Below are positions 34,621 to 44,214 of a stretch of 64,000 nt of DNA, one piece after another. The stretch's first letter is position 1. Each line of letters opens with the position of its first letter. The position numbers and the translations under genes were made by a program. Source of the DNA: Paenibacillus sp. NEAU-GSW1 (GTDB lineage Bacteria > Bacillota > Bacilli > Paenibacillales > Paenibacillaceae); contig NZ_WOVL01000007.1 in assembly GCF_009737085.1 (NCBI RefSeq), positions 87,494 through 151,493 on the forward strand, given 5' to 3'. The notes under the pieces were generated by a model, which searched no databases, was not told where the DNA came from, and was given only the letters and a program-made list of their open reading frames with translations.

Positions 34621-36159
34621 ATGGATATTTCAGTTATGCGTCAAGTGCCTGAAGCCATCTATCTTTCTACGCTAGATACAAAATACTATCGTACAATTTT
34701 AAGATATATGTATGAGCAGCATCGTATTTTTAACAACGATGTTCTGCCAGTTGAAATCCTCACCTATCTTCAGCAATTCCCGGAGTTTGGGGATTACACC
34801 ATGGAGAAGCTTGATGGCGATTTATCCGTCCTCGTAGGCAATAAAAATTTAATTTTAAATCAAGACAATACGGACGCTGCGACACTCGAAGAACTAATAA
34901 AAAACAGAAAAACGTATTCATTGACGGAGTATACAATCGAATTTGAAAAAACGCTTATATTCTTGGAAAAAAAGCTCAATCGAATTCGCGGGGGCTCCCT
35001 CGACAAAAATTTAACAGAACGTTTGTATAATGCGCTTATACAAGTAAATGGGTTTTCTGTTTCGGCGGATTTAGATACTAAAGATTTAGAGGACCTTTAT
35101 GCAGCGTGGGATGAACTCTACGAACGCTTTACAAAGCTTGATAATGACGCTTCCGATTATTTAAATCACATCAGTGGCGATAAGCTCGACAGCAAAATGG
35201 AAACCGACGCTTTTATTGTGTTTAAGAATCAATTCCGTTCCTATTTGACTGACTTCATTGTTGAACTCAACCGGAATTCTCCTTCCATTATTAATATTAT
35301 CACGCGCATCTCGGAGAAAAAGATAGAGTCGATTATTACACAGCTCATTCGCTTCAAGAAAAGCATCCCGACAACTGCGGTCGTTTCGGACCAAGAGTAT
35401 ACTGAGACTTTTTTTGATGTTTGGACGGGCATCCGCAACTGGTTCATTGCAAATGGAAGCAAGCCAAGCAAAGCGTATTATTTAGAAGTTCGCACGCGAG
35501 ATGCCATCAGCAAAATGTCCAAGCTTGCTCATTTTCATGCGGAGCGGCAATTTGTTAAAAAGAGCCGCGTGACCGAATTTTTGCGACTGGCGGATATGGC
35601 TCACGCTTCAACGCTTGACGAAGCGCACAAAATTTTTTCTTATCTGTTTGGATTTGAAGGCATTCAGCATTTTAAACTCGCAAGAAAACCATCGGATAGA
35701 AATGACGGAACGGTTTGGGACTTTGAGCCCGACGAAGTAGATGTGACATACCGGGTGAGACCGACCGGCGAAACGCAATCGAAGCGAAATCTTAAGGTAA
35801 CCAAAGTCACGCAAGAACAATTCGAAGAGCAGCGGTTAATGAAAGAACGACTGGCATACGAAGAAAGCGTGCTCTTAGAACTGGTCAGCCAGCCCTATCT
35901 CGTTATAAAAGAAATGGACATGGTCGAACCATTTGTACGCAGGGCACTTCTTGATTGGATTGATGCGGCTTTACTTAATGAAATCGGTTTTGGCGTCTAC
36001 GAAGGTTCTACAGAGCTTGGCGTTAAATTTAAGCTCCACATTCTGGGCAAAGAAAACGTCGAAATGCGATGTACAGATGGTAACCTTTCGTTACCAGATT
36101 TTCAATTGACATTTACAGAGGTGAAAGTACGTGAAAAAGCCCTCACAGGAGTTTCTTGA
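34621..36159 (+). CDS. jetA: Wadjet type I component JetA (TIGR02677, MukF-like)
   Basis: A 512-residue kleisin-like subunit. The start DISVMRQVPEAIYLSTLDTK, YYRTILRYMYEQHRIFNND and LPVEILTYLQQFPEF matches TIGR02677. The middle is helical, and the C-terminus (about 400-510, EEQRLMKERLAYEESVLLEL) fits the JetA/MukF winged-helix end. Wadjet complexes recognise, loop-extrude and cut circular plasmid DNA; JetA links the JetC motors. ATG 34621 is chosen (GGGGAG about 12 nt before); the alternative TTG 34597 overlaps the ribosome binding site. It is the first gene of a four-gene operon with 29-bp overlap into jetB. Confidence 0.93.
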   Translation: MDISVMRQVPEAIYLSTLDTKYYRTILRYMYEQHRIFNNDVLPVEILTYLQQFPEFGDYTMEKLDGDLSVLVGNKNLILNQDNTDAATLEELIKNRKTYSLTEYTIEFEKTLIFLEKKLNRIRGGSLDKNLTERLYNALIQVNGFSVSADLDTKDLEDLYAAWDELYERFTKLDNDASDYLNHISGDKLDSKMETDAFIVFKNQFRSYLTDFIVELNRNSPSIINIITRISEKKIESIITQLIRFKKSIPTTAVVSDQEYTETFFDVWTGIRNWFIANGSKPSKAYYLEVRTRDAISKMSKLAHFHAERQFVKKSRVTEFLRLADMAHASTLDEAHKIFSYLFGFEGIQHFKLARKPSDRNDGTVWDFEPDEVDVTYRVRPTGETQSKRNLKVTKVTQEQFEEQRLMKERLAYEESVLLELVSQPYLVIKEMDMVEPFVRRALLDWIDAALLNEIGFGVYEGSTELGVKFKLHILGKENVEMRCTDGNLSLPDFQLTFTEVKVREKALTGVS

Positions 36160-37327
36160 GTGCATCCATCAACTGCTCGACAATTTTTGGATTGTACGTA
36201 AAGATAATCCGGAATTGTTTTATGAAATAAAGAAAAACGAAGGCGCTTTACGCGATTATTTTAAAGATTATTTCCGCTTTAAGCTGGTCTTGGGTGCGGA
36301 TTTCGCAAAGCTTGAAAAATTTCAAATTACACCGCAAGCGGCAAACGGTATCTCTGATTTCAGGGAAACAAAAGACTATGTCATGTTTTACTGTATACTT
36401 GCATTCCTCGATGGCAAAACGTCGAAGCAATTTACGCTATCTGATGTATGCCAAGCTGTTGTTTCTTATTATCCCCGAAGCGGGACGGATAGCAGTTTAG
36501 TGGATTCTTCTCCAACACTGACTTGGAAAGGCAACGATGGTTACCGCAATCGTTTATCGCTCGTTCGCGCTTTAAAAGAAACGGTTCGTCGATGCTTAAT
36601 CGAAGTCGTCGATAAAAACATCGAAGATTTCCAAGACAAAGAAACCGGAGATGCTTTGCTTCGCTCTACCGGACTCGTGAAATATTTTATGCGCAACATC
36701 AATTTTGGGCTAGAAACAAAGATGACCCTTCACGATGTCATGTCGTTGCAAGAGATGCAAGAACGCGATCTGGGCATCGAAAGAAAACACGTCTTGTACC
36801 GTAAACTGTTTTTAGAACCTGCCCTGTACAAATACGAGGTGCCTCAAGCGGATTTTGAGTACCTTCAGCAATATGGGCGTTATCTTAATGAACACGCCGA
36901 AACCTACTATGAAATGAACCTTGATGTTTTCGACGCCAGTGCCTTTTTGGTGAGAGATAGTGTCGGCACGTTCCGTAAATTTTTCCCCGCAAGTAATTCG
37001 GAAGCCAATTTGGTTATCCAATTCGCCAGTTTGCTTCGGTTAAAAATCATAGATAATGACGATGCACTCGCAGAGCAAAAAGACGGAACTGTCGTTTTGA
37101 CCCCTACGGATTTGGATATGATGTGCCGGCACTTGGTTGGCGAGCACAGCCATACGTGGACAAGCAGCTTAAAAGGCATGAGCATTACCGAAATCAAAAA
37201 TAGTATTGTAAATACACTAATGGATTGGAAATTAGCCGAAGTTACGAAGGATAGCGAACTCAAACTTTACGACGTTATCGGTCGTTTTTTTGAAAAATCG
37301 AAAGAAGAGAGCTCGAAGGGAGCTTAA
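36131..37327 (+). CDS. jetB: Wadjet type I component JetB (TIGR02678, MukE-like)
   Basis: A 398-residue helical protein matching TIGR02678: FLECIHQLLDNFWIVRKDNP, LRDYFKDYFRFKLVLGADFA, and a series of winged-helix segments (KSLKGMSITEIKNSIVNTLM-like sequence near residue 350). It corresponds to MukE and forms the clamp with JetA on JetC. GTG 36131 follows GAGGTGA by about 8 nt and overlaps the jetA stop by 29 bp. jetC starts 2 bp after its stop, so expression is strongly coupled. Confidence 0.92.
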   Translation: MKKPSQEFLECIHQLLDNFWIVRKDNPELFYEIKKNEGALRDYFKDYFRFKLVLGADFAKLEKFQITPQAANGISDFRETKDYVMFYCILAFLDGKTSKQFTLSDVCQAVVSYYPRSGTDSSLVDSSPTLTWKGNDGYRNRLSLVRALKETVRRCLIEVVDKNIEDFQDKETGDALLRSTGLVKYFMRNINFGLETKMTLHDVMSLQEMQERDLGIERKHVLYRKLFLEPALYKYEVPQADFEYLQQYGRYLNEHAETYYEMNLDVFDASAFLVRDSVGTFRKFFPASNSEANLVIQFASLLRLKIIDNDDALAEQKDGTVVLTPTDLDMMCRHLVGEHSHTWTSSLKGMSITEIKNSIVNTLMDWKLAEVTKDSELKLYDVIGRFFEKSKEESSKGA

Positions 37328-37329
37328 CT

Positions 37330-40300
37330 ATGAAAAGACATATTGAACGTTGGAAGCCAAACCGCATTATATTTTTTAACTATTGGTACTTCCCGAACGA
37401 AGAATATAAATTCAGAAATGGCAGACTCCTCATTAAAGGTCACAATGGTGCAGGAAAGTCCATTGCCATGAATACGGTCTTTACCTTCCTTATCGACGGC
37501 AACAAAGACCCAAAACGCCTGGACCCGTTTGAATCGAGCGACCGCAAGTTTTATGATATTTTGCTTGGCGAAGAGTCGCTCAACAAAGACATTACAGAGC
37601 GTATTGGTTACGTTGTTGTTGAGTACAAACTTGGCGACAAGGAAGAGTACATGACAACAGGCATCGGCATGTATGCCAAACGAAAAAACCGGAAGATGGA
37701 GGATGCATGGGGCTTTGTTATCCCGAATCGTCGTGTTAAAAAAGGAAAAAATTTACTATCACTTTATAAAACCGAGATGCTGGACGGTTCCCTCGAAAAC
37801 ATCCCGTTCGATAGAAAACAATTCGTAAACGAAGTTGGAGACTCCGGTCATGTGGTGGATTTAAACCAGTATGCCAAACTCATCAATGACAAACTTTTTG
37901 GTTTCCCTGATGAATCCGGACTCAAACTGTTTACGGATGTGCTTGTTCGCCTGAAAAGCCCGAAGCTTACAAAAGGTGGGGGACCTGATGATCTGAAGGA
38001 TACTCTCAATCATTCCTTGCCTTCATTAACCGAGCAAGAATTATCGGCACTGACTACAACCGTACAAGCACAAGACCAAACCCAGCGCGAAATCATGAAG
38101 ACGAAAGCAGACCTATCGTTCGCCGTTAAACTCGACAAAGGCTACGACGATTACGTTTCTTACGTGTTTGCGGATAAGGCAAAACATTTCATCGATAACA
38201 TGCAAGAGCTGCAAAACGTGAACGCCGTATATGACGCCATACTTGCTGAAATTGCCGATAAAACCGAAGCATTTAATGCTGCCGAGCTTCAAATCCAAGA
38301 GATTAAAAGTGAAATCGAGGGGCTTAAAGAAGCAAGGTCTGAACTTAAACATGACGAAGTTAGCAATCTTGAAGATGCACTCAATTCGGCTAAAAATACA
38401 TTTCAAAAGTTAGATGGCGACAAAACAGACAAGTCGTCCCGTTTCGACAACAAAAAACAAGCATTATCATCCGAGCAAGATGTCCGCCGCAAAATAGAAG
38501 ACGACCTTTGGGAAATTGAAAAAGAAATGAAAGCCGTACTAGAAAACCTAGAAGAAATAGCTTACGACACTTCGTTCGCGGATATATATGACGCTTTCAT
38601 CGACCATTACAAACGGCATGTAAATGAAGGAAGGTATGATTTTTTCCATTGGGAGACGCAGACACGGGTTCGCCTTCAACAGCTTGAATCGCTTCATAAA
38701 CAGTGGTCCGATTACGAGCATAAGAAACGCATACTTACCGACATGCGCGAACAAATCGGAGAAAAGCAAACGGCATTGGATGTACAAAGACAGCTTAGAA
38801 GTGACCAAGCGGACCAATACGACCGCGAACGTAATAATAGCTATGTCGAAGTTGAGACCTGGATAAAAGACCTTCACGCCTTCACACTTAGCGTTAATAG
38901 CGCTACGACGGTAAAGCGGATGATGAATGGCTACTTGGAATCGGTAACCGAGGAAGAAATGCTTGCACCTATCCTGCGGGAGCGGGATGAGCAGATCTCC
39001 AATCTTCAGCTTACACAAGCAATGCTCGCTTCTCAAAAGCAAGCCAAAATGGATGAGAAATCATGTGCAGGACAGGAAAAGGCGGCGCTTGAAGCAAACG
39101 AGGAAATTGAACCTGAACTTCCTGAACCAAAGCAAAAACAAATCGCAGAACTTAAAGCCAAAGGGATCCCCTTTGTCCCTTTCTATGCTGCGGTTGAATT
39201 TAAACAAAGCCTCTCAGATGAGCAGAAATCGCGCTTAGAATCCGTGCTCGCGGAAGCGGGTATTTTGACCTCGCTTATTGTGCCGACTCCTTATCAAGGC
39301 GCGGCGCAGACTCAAGTAGTCCAAAGCAGCAACAACCCCGCAACTACAAACAACCTAACGCAATACTTTGATGTTGCAAGCGGCGATGAAATAACGGAAG
39401 CAGATGTCTTAGCGGTCCTTAAAGGGATTTCGATTTCGGACACTGATGCACATTATGTATCGGATAACGGTGCTTTCAAAGGTTCCTTTGTCTTTGGCAC
39501 GGCTCCGGACTATGGGGGGGCAAAATATATTGGCAAACATGCGCGTGAACAAGAACGCCTGCGCAAGATAGCTTCATTGATGGAGAAGATTGTAGGGCTG
39601 GACAACGAAATTGCGCGACTCCAAACCGACATTGATGAAAGCAAAGTCATTATAGGGGCAGTAGAAGAAGAGTTCAAACGGTTTCCGAAGTTCGCTGCGC
39701 TTAAAGACACGAAACGGAAACTGGAAACCATCGTTAGCTACATTGCCGATATTTTAGAACCGGACCTCGTGCGTTTGAATGATAAGTTCAAGGAACAAAA
39801 AACGGTTCTTGATGCGCTGCTTGCTAAAATCAACTCGGAATTTGAATCCCTTTCCGTAGACAGAAACGAGCAAGCGATTTATCAGGAATGCCAAAACATC
39901 GGCAATTTTAAATCGGCTCTCACAAACTTGAAAAGTGCCTGCCGTTCATATTTCGATAAGCAAACACTGCTCGAAAACCAAGATGAAAAAATACAGGAAA
40001 TCGGCGATGCCATCGAAGAGGCGAAAGGGGCGGTACTTGCACTTGATGGTCAACTAAAAAGCCTTACCGTAAGGATTGATAGCTACGAAACACAATTAAA
40101 AGAAATGGATGCCGAAGGTATACGCGAACTTGCAAAGTCGATTGCCGACAAGCTAGACAAATTACCCAATGACCTCTCTTACCTTAATCGTTCTTTCGGG
40201 GAATTAGATAATGCCTTGAAAACTTTAAAAGACCGTTTGCCGCTTGGAGAACAAAAAAAGCGCTTCTTAACGTGGTTTGTTGGCGCTTGGGAAAAAGCAC

Positions 40301-41508
40301 TTTTGCAAGACGTTAAAGAATTCGGAGAACGACTGGGCTTACCGTTAGATGCGGACCCTGTTTCTCTTGCAACTGTCGTTATACAGAAGTTTGGTAATCT
40401 GCTTACGAAAAAAGATAGAGTTAAAATTAAGAGTGATATGGGCACCGTCTTTGGTGAAGCAGACAAAGGACTGCCTGAATACAATCTCAGCATGGAGCCG
40501 GTCGAATTTGAACTGGACGCACCGGAATTAACCGCTGACCAAAACAGTCTTTGTGACATCCTGATGATGATTGCGAAGCGCGAAAAGGTTACGCTGGAGT
40601 ACCAAGCTCGCCGGGTATCGCCGAACTATTCCAAAACCAAACTCGAAGAGCAAGATAAAATTCTCGCCGATGTGATGGCAGAGAAGGATATCGAGATTTA
40701 CGAAGACATTCTCATTAATCATGTCGGAGAAATCATCAAAGGAAAAATCCGCAACGCAAAAGAATGGGTACTGCGCATCAACGAAATCATGGAACGCACC
40801 CAAATTTCAAGTGGGCTAAAGTTTGACATGGTGTGGTCGCCAAAAAGCAATCCAAACGAGGACGAACTGGACACAGCGGATTTGATGCGTATCCTCGAAA
40901 AAGACCCAGTCCTTCTCTCGGATACCGACAGAAAGAAAGTCGCGCAGCACTTCCGGTCCAAAGTGCACGAAGCCAAACGCAAATCCGAACTAAGTGGCAC
41001 TTCTTCCTTTATTGAAGACATCATGAAAGTGCTTGATTACCGCGATTGGTACCAATTCATCATTTATTACACCAAGGCAGGCGAACCGCGCAGAGAAATG
41101 AAGAAAAGTAATTTTAATACCTTCTCAGGCGGCGAGCGTGCGATGGCAATGTATACTCCGCTACTTGCCGCGGTAGATGCCAGGCTGCAAAATGCGAGAC
41201 CTGATGCACCGCGCATATTTGCACTGGATGAAGCATTTGCCGGCGTCGACGAAAAGAACATCAGAGAAGCATTCAAAGTTATCGAATCATATGATTTTGA
41301 TTACACGCTGAATTCGCAAGCGATATGGGCTTGCTACGAAGAAGTATCGGACCTTTATATTGCGGTTCTAAGCCGTTTAGGCAATGCAAACGTGGTTATG
41401 TCCACAGCCTATACATGGAATGGCATTCGAAAACTGCCTGTCGATGAATCTCAAGAAGTGCCGGAAGATAACAGTGAATCATTTAACTCGCAAATCACCT
41501 TATTTTAA
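37330..41508 (+). CDS. jetC: Wadjet type I component JetC (TIGR02680, SMC-like ATPase)
   Basis: A 1392-residue SMC-family motor. The N-terminal head has Walker A LLIKGHNGAGKSIAMNTVFT (about 33-52). Long coiled coils (about 300-1200) follow, with a hinge-like region near residues 620-730. The C-terminal head has the ABC signature NTFSGGERAMAMYTPLLAAV (about 1263) and Walker B RIFALDEAFAGVDEKNIREA (about 1294). Together these form a complete ATPase. JetC dimers extrude plasmid DNA until JetD cuts. GAAGGGAGC precedes ATG 37330; jetD begins 18 bp after the stop. Length is normal for the family. Confidence 0.95.
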   Translation: MKRHIERWKPNRIIFFNYWYFPNEEYKFRNGRLLIKGHNGAGKSIAMNTVFTFLIDGNKDPKRLDPFESSDRKFYDILLGEESLNKDITERIGYVVVEYKLGDKEEYMTTGIGMYAKRKNRKMEDAWGFVIPNRRVKKGKNLLSLYKTEMLDGSLENIPFDRKQFVNEVGDSGHVVDLNQYAKLINDKLFGFPDESGLKLFTDVLVRLKSPKLTKGGGPDDLKDTLNHSLPSLTEQELSALTTTVQAQDQTQREIMKTKADLSFAVKLDKGYDDYVSYVFADKAKHFIDNMQELQNVNAVYDAILAEIADKTEAFNAAELQIQEIKSEIEGLKEARSELKHDEVSNLEDALNSAKNTFQKLDGDKTDKSSRFDNKKQALSSEQDVRRKIEDDLWEIEKEMKAVLENLEEIAYDTSFADIYDAFIDHYKRHVNEGRYDFFHWETQTRVRLQQLESLHKQWSDYEHKKRILTDMREQIGEKQTALDVQRQLRSDQADQYDRERNNSYVEVETWIKDLHAFTLSVNSATTVKRMMNGYLESVTEEEMLAPILRERDEQISNLQLTQAMLASQKQAKMDEKSCAGQEKAALEANEEIEPELPEPKQKQIAELKAKGIPFVPFYAAVEFKQSLSDEQKSRLESVLAEAGILTSLIVPTPYQGAAQTQVVQSSNNPATTNNLTQYFDVASGDEITEADVLAVLKGISISDTDAHYVSDNGAFKGSFVFGTAPDYGGAKYIGKHAREQERLRKIASLMEKIVGLDNEIARLQTDIDESKVIIGAVEEEFKRFPKFAALKDTKRKLETIVSYIADILEPDLVRLNDKFKEQKTVLDALLAKINSEFESLSVDRNEQAIYQECQNIGNFKSALTNLKSACRSYFDKQTLLENQDEKIQEIGDAIEEAKGAVLALDGQLKSLTVRIDSYETQLKEMDAEGIRELAKSIADKLDKLPNDLSYLNRSFGELDNALKTLKDRLPLGEQKKRFLTWFVGAWEKALLQDVKEFGERLGLPLDADPVSLATVVIQKFGNLLTKKDRVKIKSDMGTVFGEADKGLPEYNLSMEPVEFELDAPELTADQNSLCDILMMIAKREKVTLEYQARRVSPNYSKTKLEEQDKILADVMAEKDIEIYEDILINHVGEIIKGKIRNAKEWVLRINEIMERTQISSGLKFDMVWSPKSNPNEDELDTADLMRILEKDPVLLSDTDRKKVAQHFRSKVHEAKRKSELSGTSSFIEDIMKVLDYRDWYQFIIYYTKAGEPRREMKKSNFNTFSGGERAMAMYTPLLAAVDARLQNARPDAPRIFALDEAFAGVDEKNIREAFKVIESYDFDYTLNSQAIWACYEEVSDLYIAVLSRLGNANVVMSTAYTWNGIRKLPVDESQEVPEDNSESFNSQITLF

Positions 41509-41526
41509 CTAAGTGGGGAACACGTC

Positions 41527-42831
41527 ATGAGCATAGCCAACGAGGCTGCGAAATATTTCAAAGAGAAGAAGGGCTTCGACCGTCTTTTCGTTGAGTTTGA
41601 AAAACGGTACAAAGGCTTAGAACGCATTGGCGGCAACGCTATCCTGGAACACGTTACGGATGACGAGTTTATTACCATCCGAGGTGTAATCGGAGACAAA
41701 CTTAAGAGAAACGGGGACAAGCTATCCGTCCCCTTACTTCTTTTTGAAGAAAAGCTCCAAGGAACAAAATTTTCCGGCATCACACTCTTAACGCTATTAG
41801 AGGCGTATACCGGCAAAACAATCATCACGAACAAAGAAAAACAATTGACATTTGAACAGGAGAAAGAACGTTTCTTCATTGAACTCCATCAGGCGCATCC
41901 CGGTTCCAATGCCGATTTTATCATGGCTAAAATTAGCGAGAAGTCTCCAGGGACACTTCAAGTGCATGCACTTTATCAACAAGACAAAAAGGCACTTAAA
42001 ACCGTGCTAGGTGCTTCACTTAATGCGGTAAATAAACTTCCGCTTCAACAACCCAAGAGACTCGCACTTTTCGCAACAGATGTAACGGATAGTCCGCATT
42101 TCTTTGATGTTAAAACAGAAGCGGGGCGTCTCCTCATTTCTTTTTTACAATTACTACTGGAAAGGGAAGGCCGGGTATATAAAACCAATCCCAATGCAGA
42201 AGAAATCACGGAGATCCTTAGCACTCACAGGATATGGCGAGATGATGTACTTAACTTTGTTTCTTGCTTTGGGATTCGTGGATATAAAGATAACGAAGAT
42301 TTGTTTAAGGTGCTTGAGGGCGCTATTGAAGAAAAAACAATTTGTAATTTACCTTTACGTGATGTATTTCGTCTAAAGAGAGTTGAAGCATATAAGCAAA
42401 AGGTATTCGTTGTTGAGAACTCATCTTTGTATGCAAGTTTAATCGAAGAATTTCAAGACAAGCCGTTCATGCCAAGTATCCTATGTACTCATGGAAGAAT
42501 GAAATTATCCGCACTCCAGTTGCTCGTTAAAATAGCTGAAAGTAACAATGTTATTTTTTATGCTGGCGACCATGATCCGCAAGGCTTATCTATCGCTGAA
42601 AATCTTATAAAGCGCTTAGAATCTAAAGTTAAGCCATGGCGGTTCGATAAAGAAAGTTATCTGCTAAGTTTATCTGATGAAACGTTTGATTCTGAAAAGA
42701 TGTTAACCAACATTAAAGAACCACAGCTACAAGAACTTATTCAAATTATGCTTGAACATCGGAAGTCCGCCTTTCAAGAAAAGTTAATTGAGCATTATTA
42801 CAATGATATTCTTCGCGAATTAACAACCTAA
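41527..42831 (+). CDS. jetD: Wadjet type I component JetD (TIGR02679, Toprim nuclease)
   Basis: A 434-residue nuclease matching TIGR02679. The N-terminus ANEAAKYFKEKKGFDRLFVE leads into an arm domain. The C-terminal Toprim domain shows FVVENSSLYASLIEEF (catalytic Glu, about 296) and VIFYAGDHDPQGLSIAENLI (DxD of the Toprim motif, about 342). JetD is the endonuclease that cleaves the trapped plasmid; both motifs are present, so the system looks functional. GTGGGGAACACGTC precedes ATG 41527. An IS3 element has landed just 17 bp downstream without damaging the gene. Confidence 0.94.
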   Translation: MSIANEAAKYFKEKKGFDRLFVEFEKRYKGLERIGGNAILEHVTDDEFITIRGVIGDKLKRNGDKLSVPLLLFEEKLQGTKFSGITLLTLLEAYTGKTIITNKEKQLTFEQEKERFFIELHQAHPGSNADFIMAKISEKSPGTLQVHALYQQDKKALKTVLGASLNAVNKLPLQQPKRLALFATDVTDSPHFFDVKTEAGRLLISFLQLLLEREGRVYKTNPNAEEITEILSTHRIWRDDVLNFVSCFGIRGYKDNEDLFKVLEGAIEEKTICNLPLRDVFRLKRVEAYKQKVFVVENSSLYASLIEEFQDKPFMPSILCTHGRMKLSALQLLVKIAESNNVIFYAGDHDPQGLSIAENLIKRLESKVKPWRFDKESYLLSLSDETFDSEKMLTNIKEPQLQELIQIMLEHRKSAFQEKLIEHYYNDILRELTT

Positions 42832-42890
42832 AATTCCATGATGGAAAGTGCAGTTTGAAAACACCCTCATTCTGAAATTCCGTTACTAAG

Positions 42891-43791
42891 CTACTGTGAC
42901 AGCATTCTTTCGCGATAAATAGCGGGGGGCCAGCCCCCTGGATTAGTGGTGTAGATCCGCTGTCTGTTGTAATAGACCATGATGTATCTGAAAATGACCG
43001 ATTTCATATAGGCCATCGGATAGCGCTCCGTGTTGATCTGGTACAGCTTCTCTTTCTTTAGCGTAGCAAAAAAGCTTTCCATCCTAGCGTTGTCATAGCA
43101 ACGCCCTGTGCCGCTCATGCTCTGAATGGCATCTCGTTTAGCTAGACACTCTCGGAATGCATAGCTCGTGAATTGACTGCCTCGATCACTGTGAAAAATC
43201 ATTCCGCGAGCATTCTTTGCCTTAGAGGCGTTCTCAAAGGCCTGGATGCAGAGCTCTTTGCGCATGTTGTCATCCATGGCGAGGCCCACGATCTCGCCGT
43301 TGAAACAATCCAGTACCGCGGACAGATATAGCTTGCCGTCTGAACAAGATTTCGGTGATATCCGATAGCCACTTTTGGTTGGGTGCCGAGGCTCTGAAGT
43401 CTCTCTGGATCAGGTTTTCACTCTTTTGAGCTGCGGCATCCTCGCGTGTAATGCCGTTTGGATGACGCCTGGCTTTCTTCAACAGTCCGTGCTTCTTCAT
43501 GATGCGATAGACCGTGCTGTAGCTGGTCTTGATATCTATTTGTGACAGCGCCAGCACAATACGCTGGACACCGTAATTACGATTGTCTTCATGTTCTCCA
43601 ATGATGTCCTTGATTTTGACCAGAAGAAGTTGCTGCCGCTCTTTTTTGGATGTGGGCTTCAAGCTGCGGTAATAGCCCGATTCGCTGACAGTAAGTACTT
43701 TGCACATCTCCTTGACGGTCCACTGATCCCGTCGTTCATGGATGTAAGTATAGAGCTGGTATGCCCTTACCGCTTTCGGTCTTTTGCGAAA
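42891..43791 (-). pseudogene. IS3 orfB transposase, frameshifted
   Basis: In the orfB frame reached by a -1 shift at T TTT TTC, the product starts RKRPKAVRAYQLYTYIHERR and runs through VTVSESGYYRS-like HTH sequence, HEDNRNYGVQRI, and PNQKWLSDITEI, the beginning of the DDE core. There the frame is lost (near 43350, apparently two missing bases), and the rest, DNMRKELCIQAFENASKA and GMIFHSDRGSQFTS through CYDNARMESFFATLKKEKLY, lies in another frame from 43289. The D, D, E residues are all visible but split between frames. The transposase is probably inactive unless this is a sequencing error. Confidence 0.8.
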
Positions 43792-44057
43792 AAACCGAGT
43801 GCATCCTTGAGAATTTCATTCGCGCGGCGCAGCTCGATTATTTCTTTTTCTAACTCGATTTCACGGGCAGTCTTATCCGCAGATGCATAGGAGCGTCCAC
43901 TCCCAATATGCGCTCCATCGCCGTGCAGAGTTCTTCGCTCTCTCCAATTCTGCAAGGTGTGGTAGGCTACGCCTAGCTGCTCGGCGGCTTTCTTTGGGCC
44001 AATCTCATCACTCAATCTTACTGCTTCTTCTTTGAATGCTTTGTCGTATCGATTCAT
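43767..44057 (-). CDS. IS3 orfA (HTH regulator/transposase N-part)
   Basis: A 96-residue OrfA: a helix-turn-helix (YDKAFKEEAVRLSDEIGPKK, AAEQLGVAYHTLQNW) followed by a leucine-zipper-like coiled coil (AREIELEKEIIELRRANEIL KDALGFF as the usual IS3 ending; split here for length). It ends just after the programmed-frameshift site T TTT TTC. OrfA regulates transposition and, through -1 frameshifting, forms OrfAB transposase. Confidence 0.88.
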   Translation of the reverse strand: MNRYDKAFKEEAVRLSDEIGPKKAAEQLGVAYHTLQNWRERRTLHGDGAHIGSGRSYASADKTAREIELEKEIIELRRANEILKDALGFFAKDRKR

Positions 44058-44152
44058 TGTCTCTCGTCCCCTCGTCTGCTTTTACTTTATTTCATATGAG
44101 GGGGTTTTTCGACTGCATTTTTATCGTAGCACTCCAGAATACAGTTGATTAG

Positions 44153-44171
44153 CAAACACTTAAAGTGTTTG
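44153..44171 (+). promoter_or_regulatory. Perfect palindrome, likely operator of the WYL gene
   Basis: CAAACACTTAAAGTGTTTG, 9-bp arms around one base, 44 bp before the WYL regulator start and between the IS end and TATAGT (44184). It is a likely autoregulatory site. Confidence 0.6.
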
Positions 44172-44214
44172 TTAGAATTTAAGTATAGTGTTAATCAAAG
44201 GTGAGGGTTATGTT

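Larger units (their letters stand above)
42849..44117 (-). mobile_element. IS3-family insertion sequence
   Basis: About 1269 bp with terminal inverted repeats: TGCAGTTTGAAAACACCCTC at 42849 and, on the complement, TGCAGTCGAAAAACCCCCTC ending at 44117. The ends have the TG...CA form of the family. It carries orfA and orfB on the minus strand with a T TTT TTC slippery heptamer (43788-43794). No clear target duplication (AAAG left, TTTT right). The transposase orfB is frameshifted. Confidence 0.85.

Noticed and set aside
34597..34621. TTG start of jetA at 34597
   Set aside because: It would consume the AAAGGGGAG ribosome binding site; ATG 34621 fits the family start.
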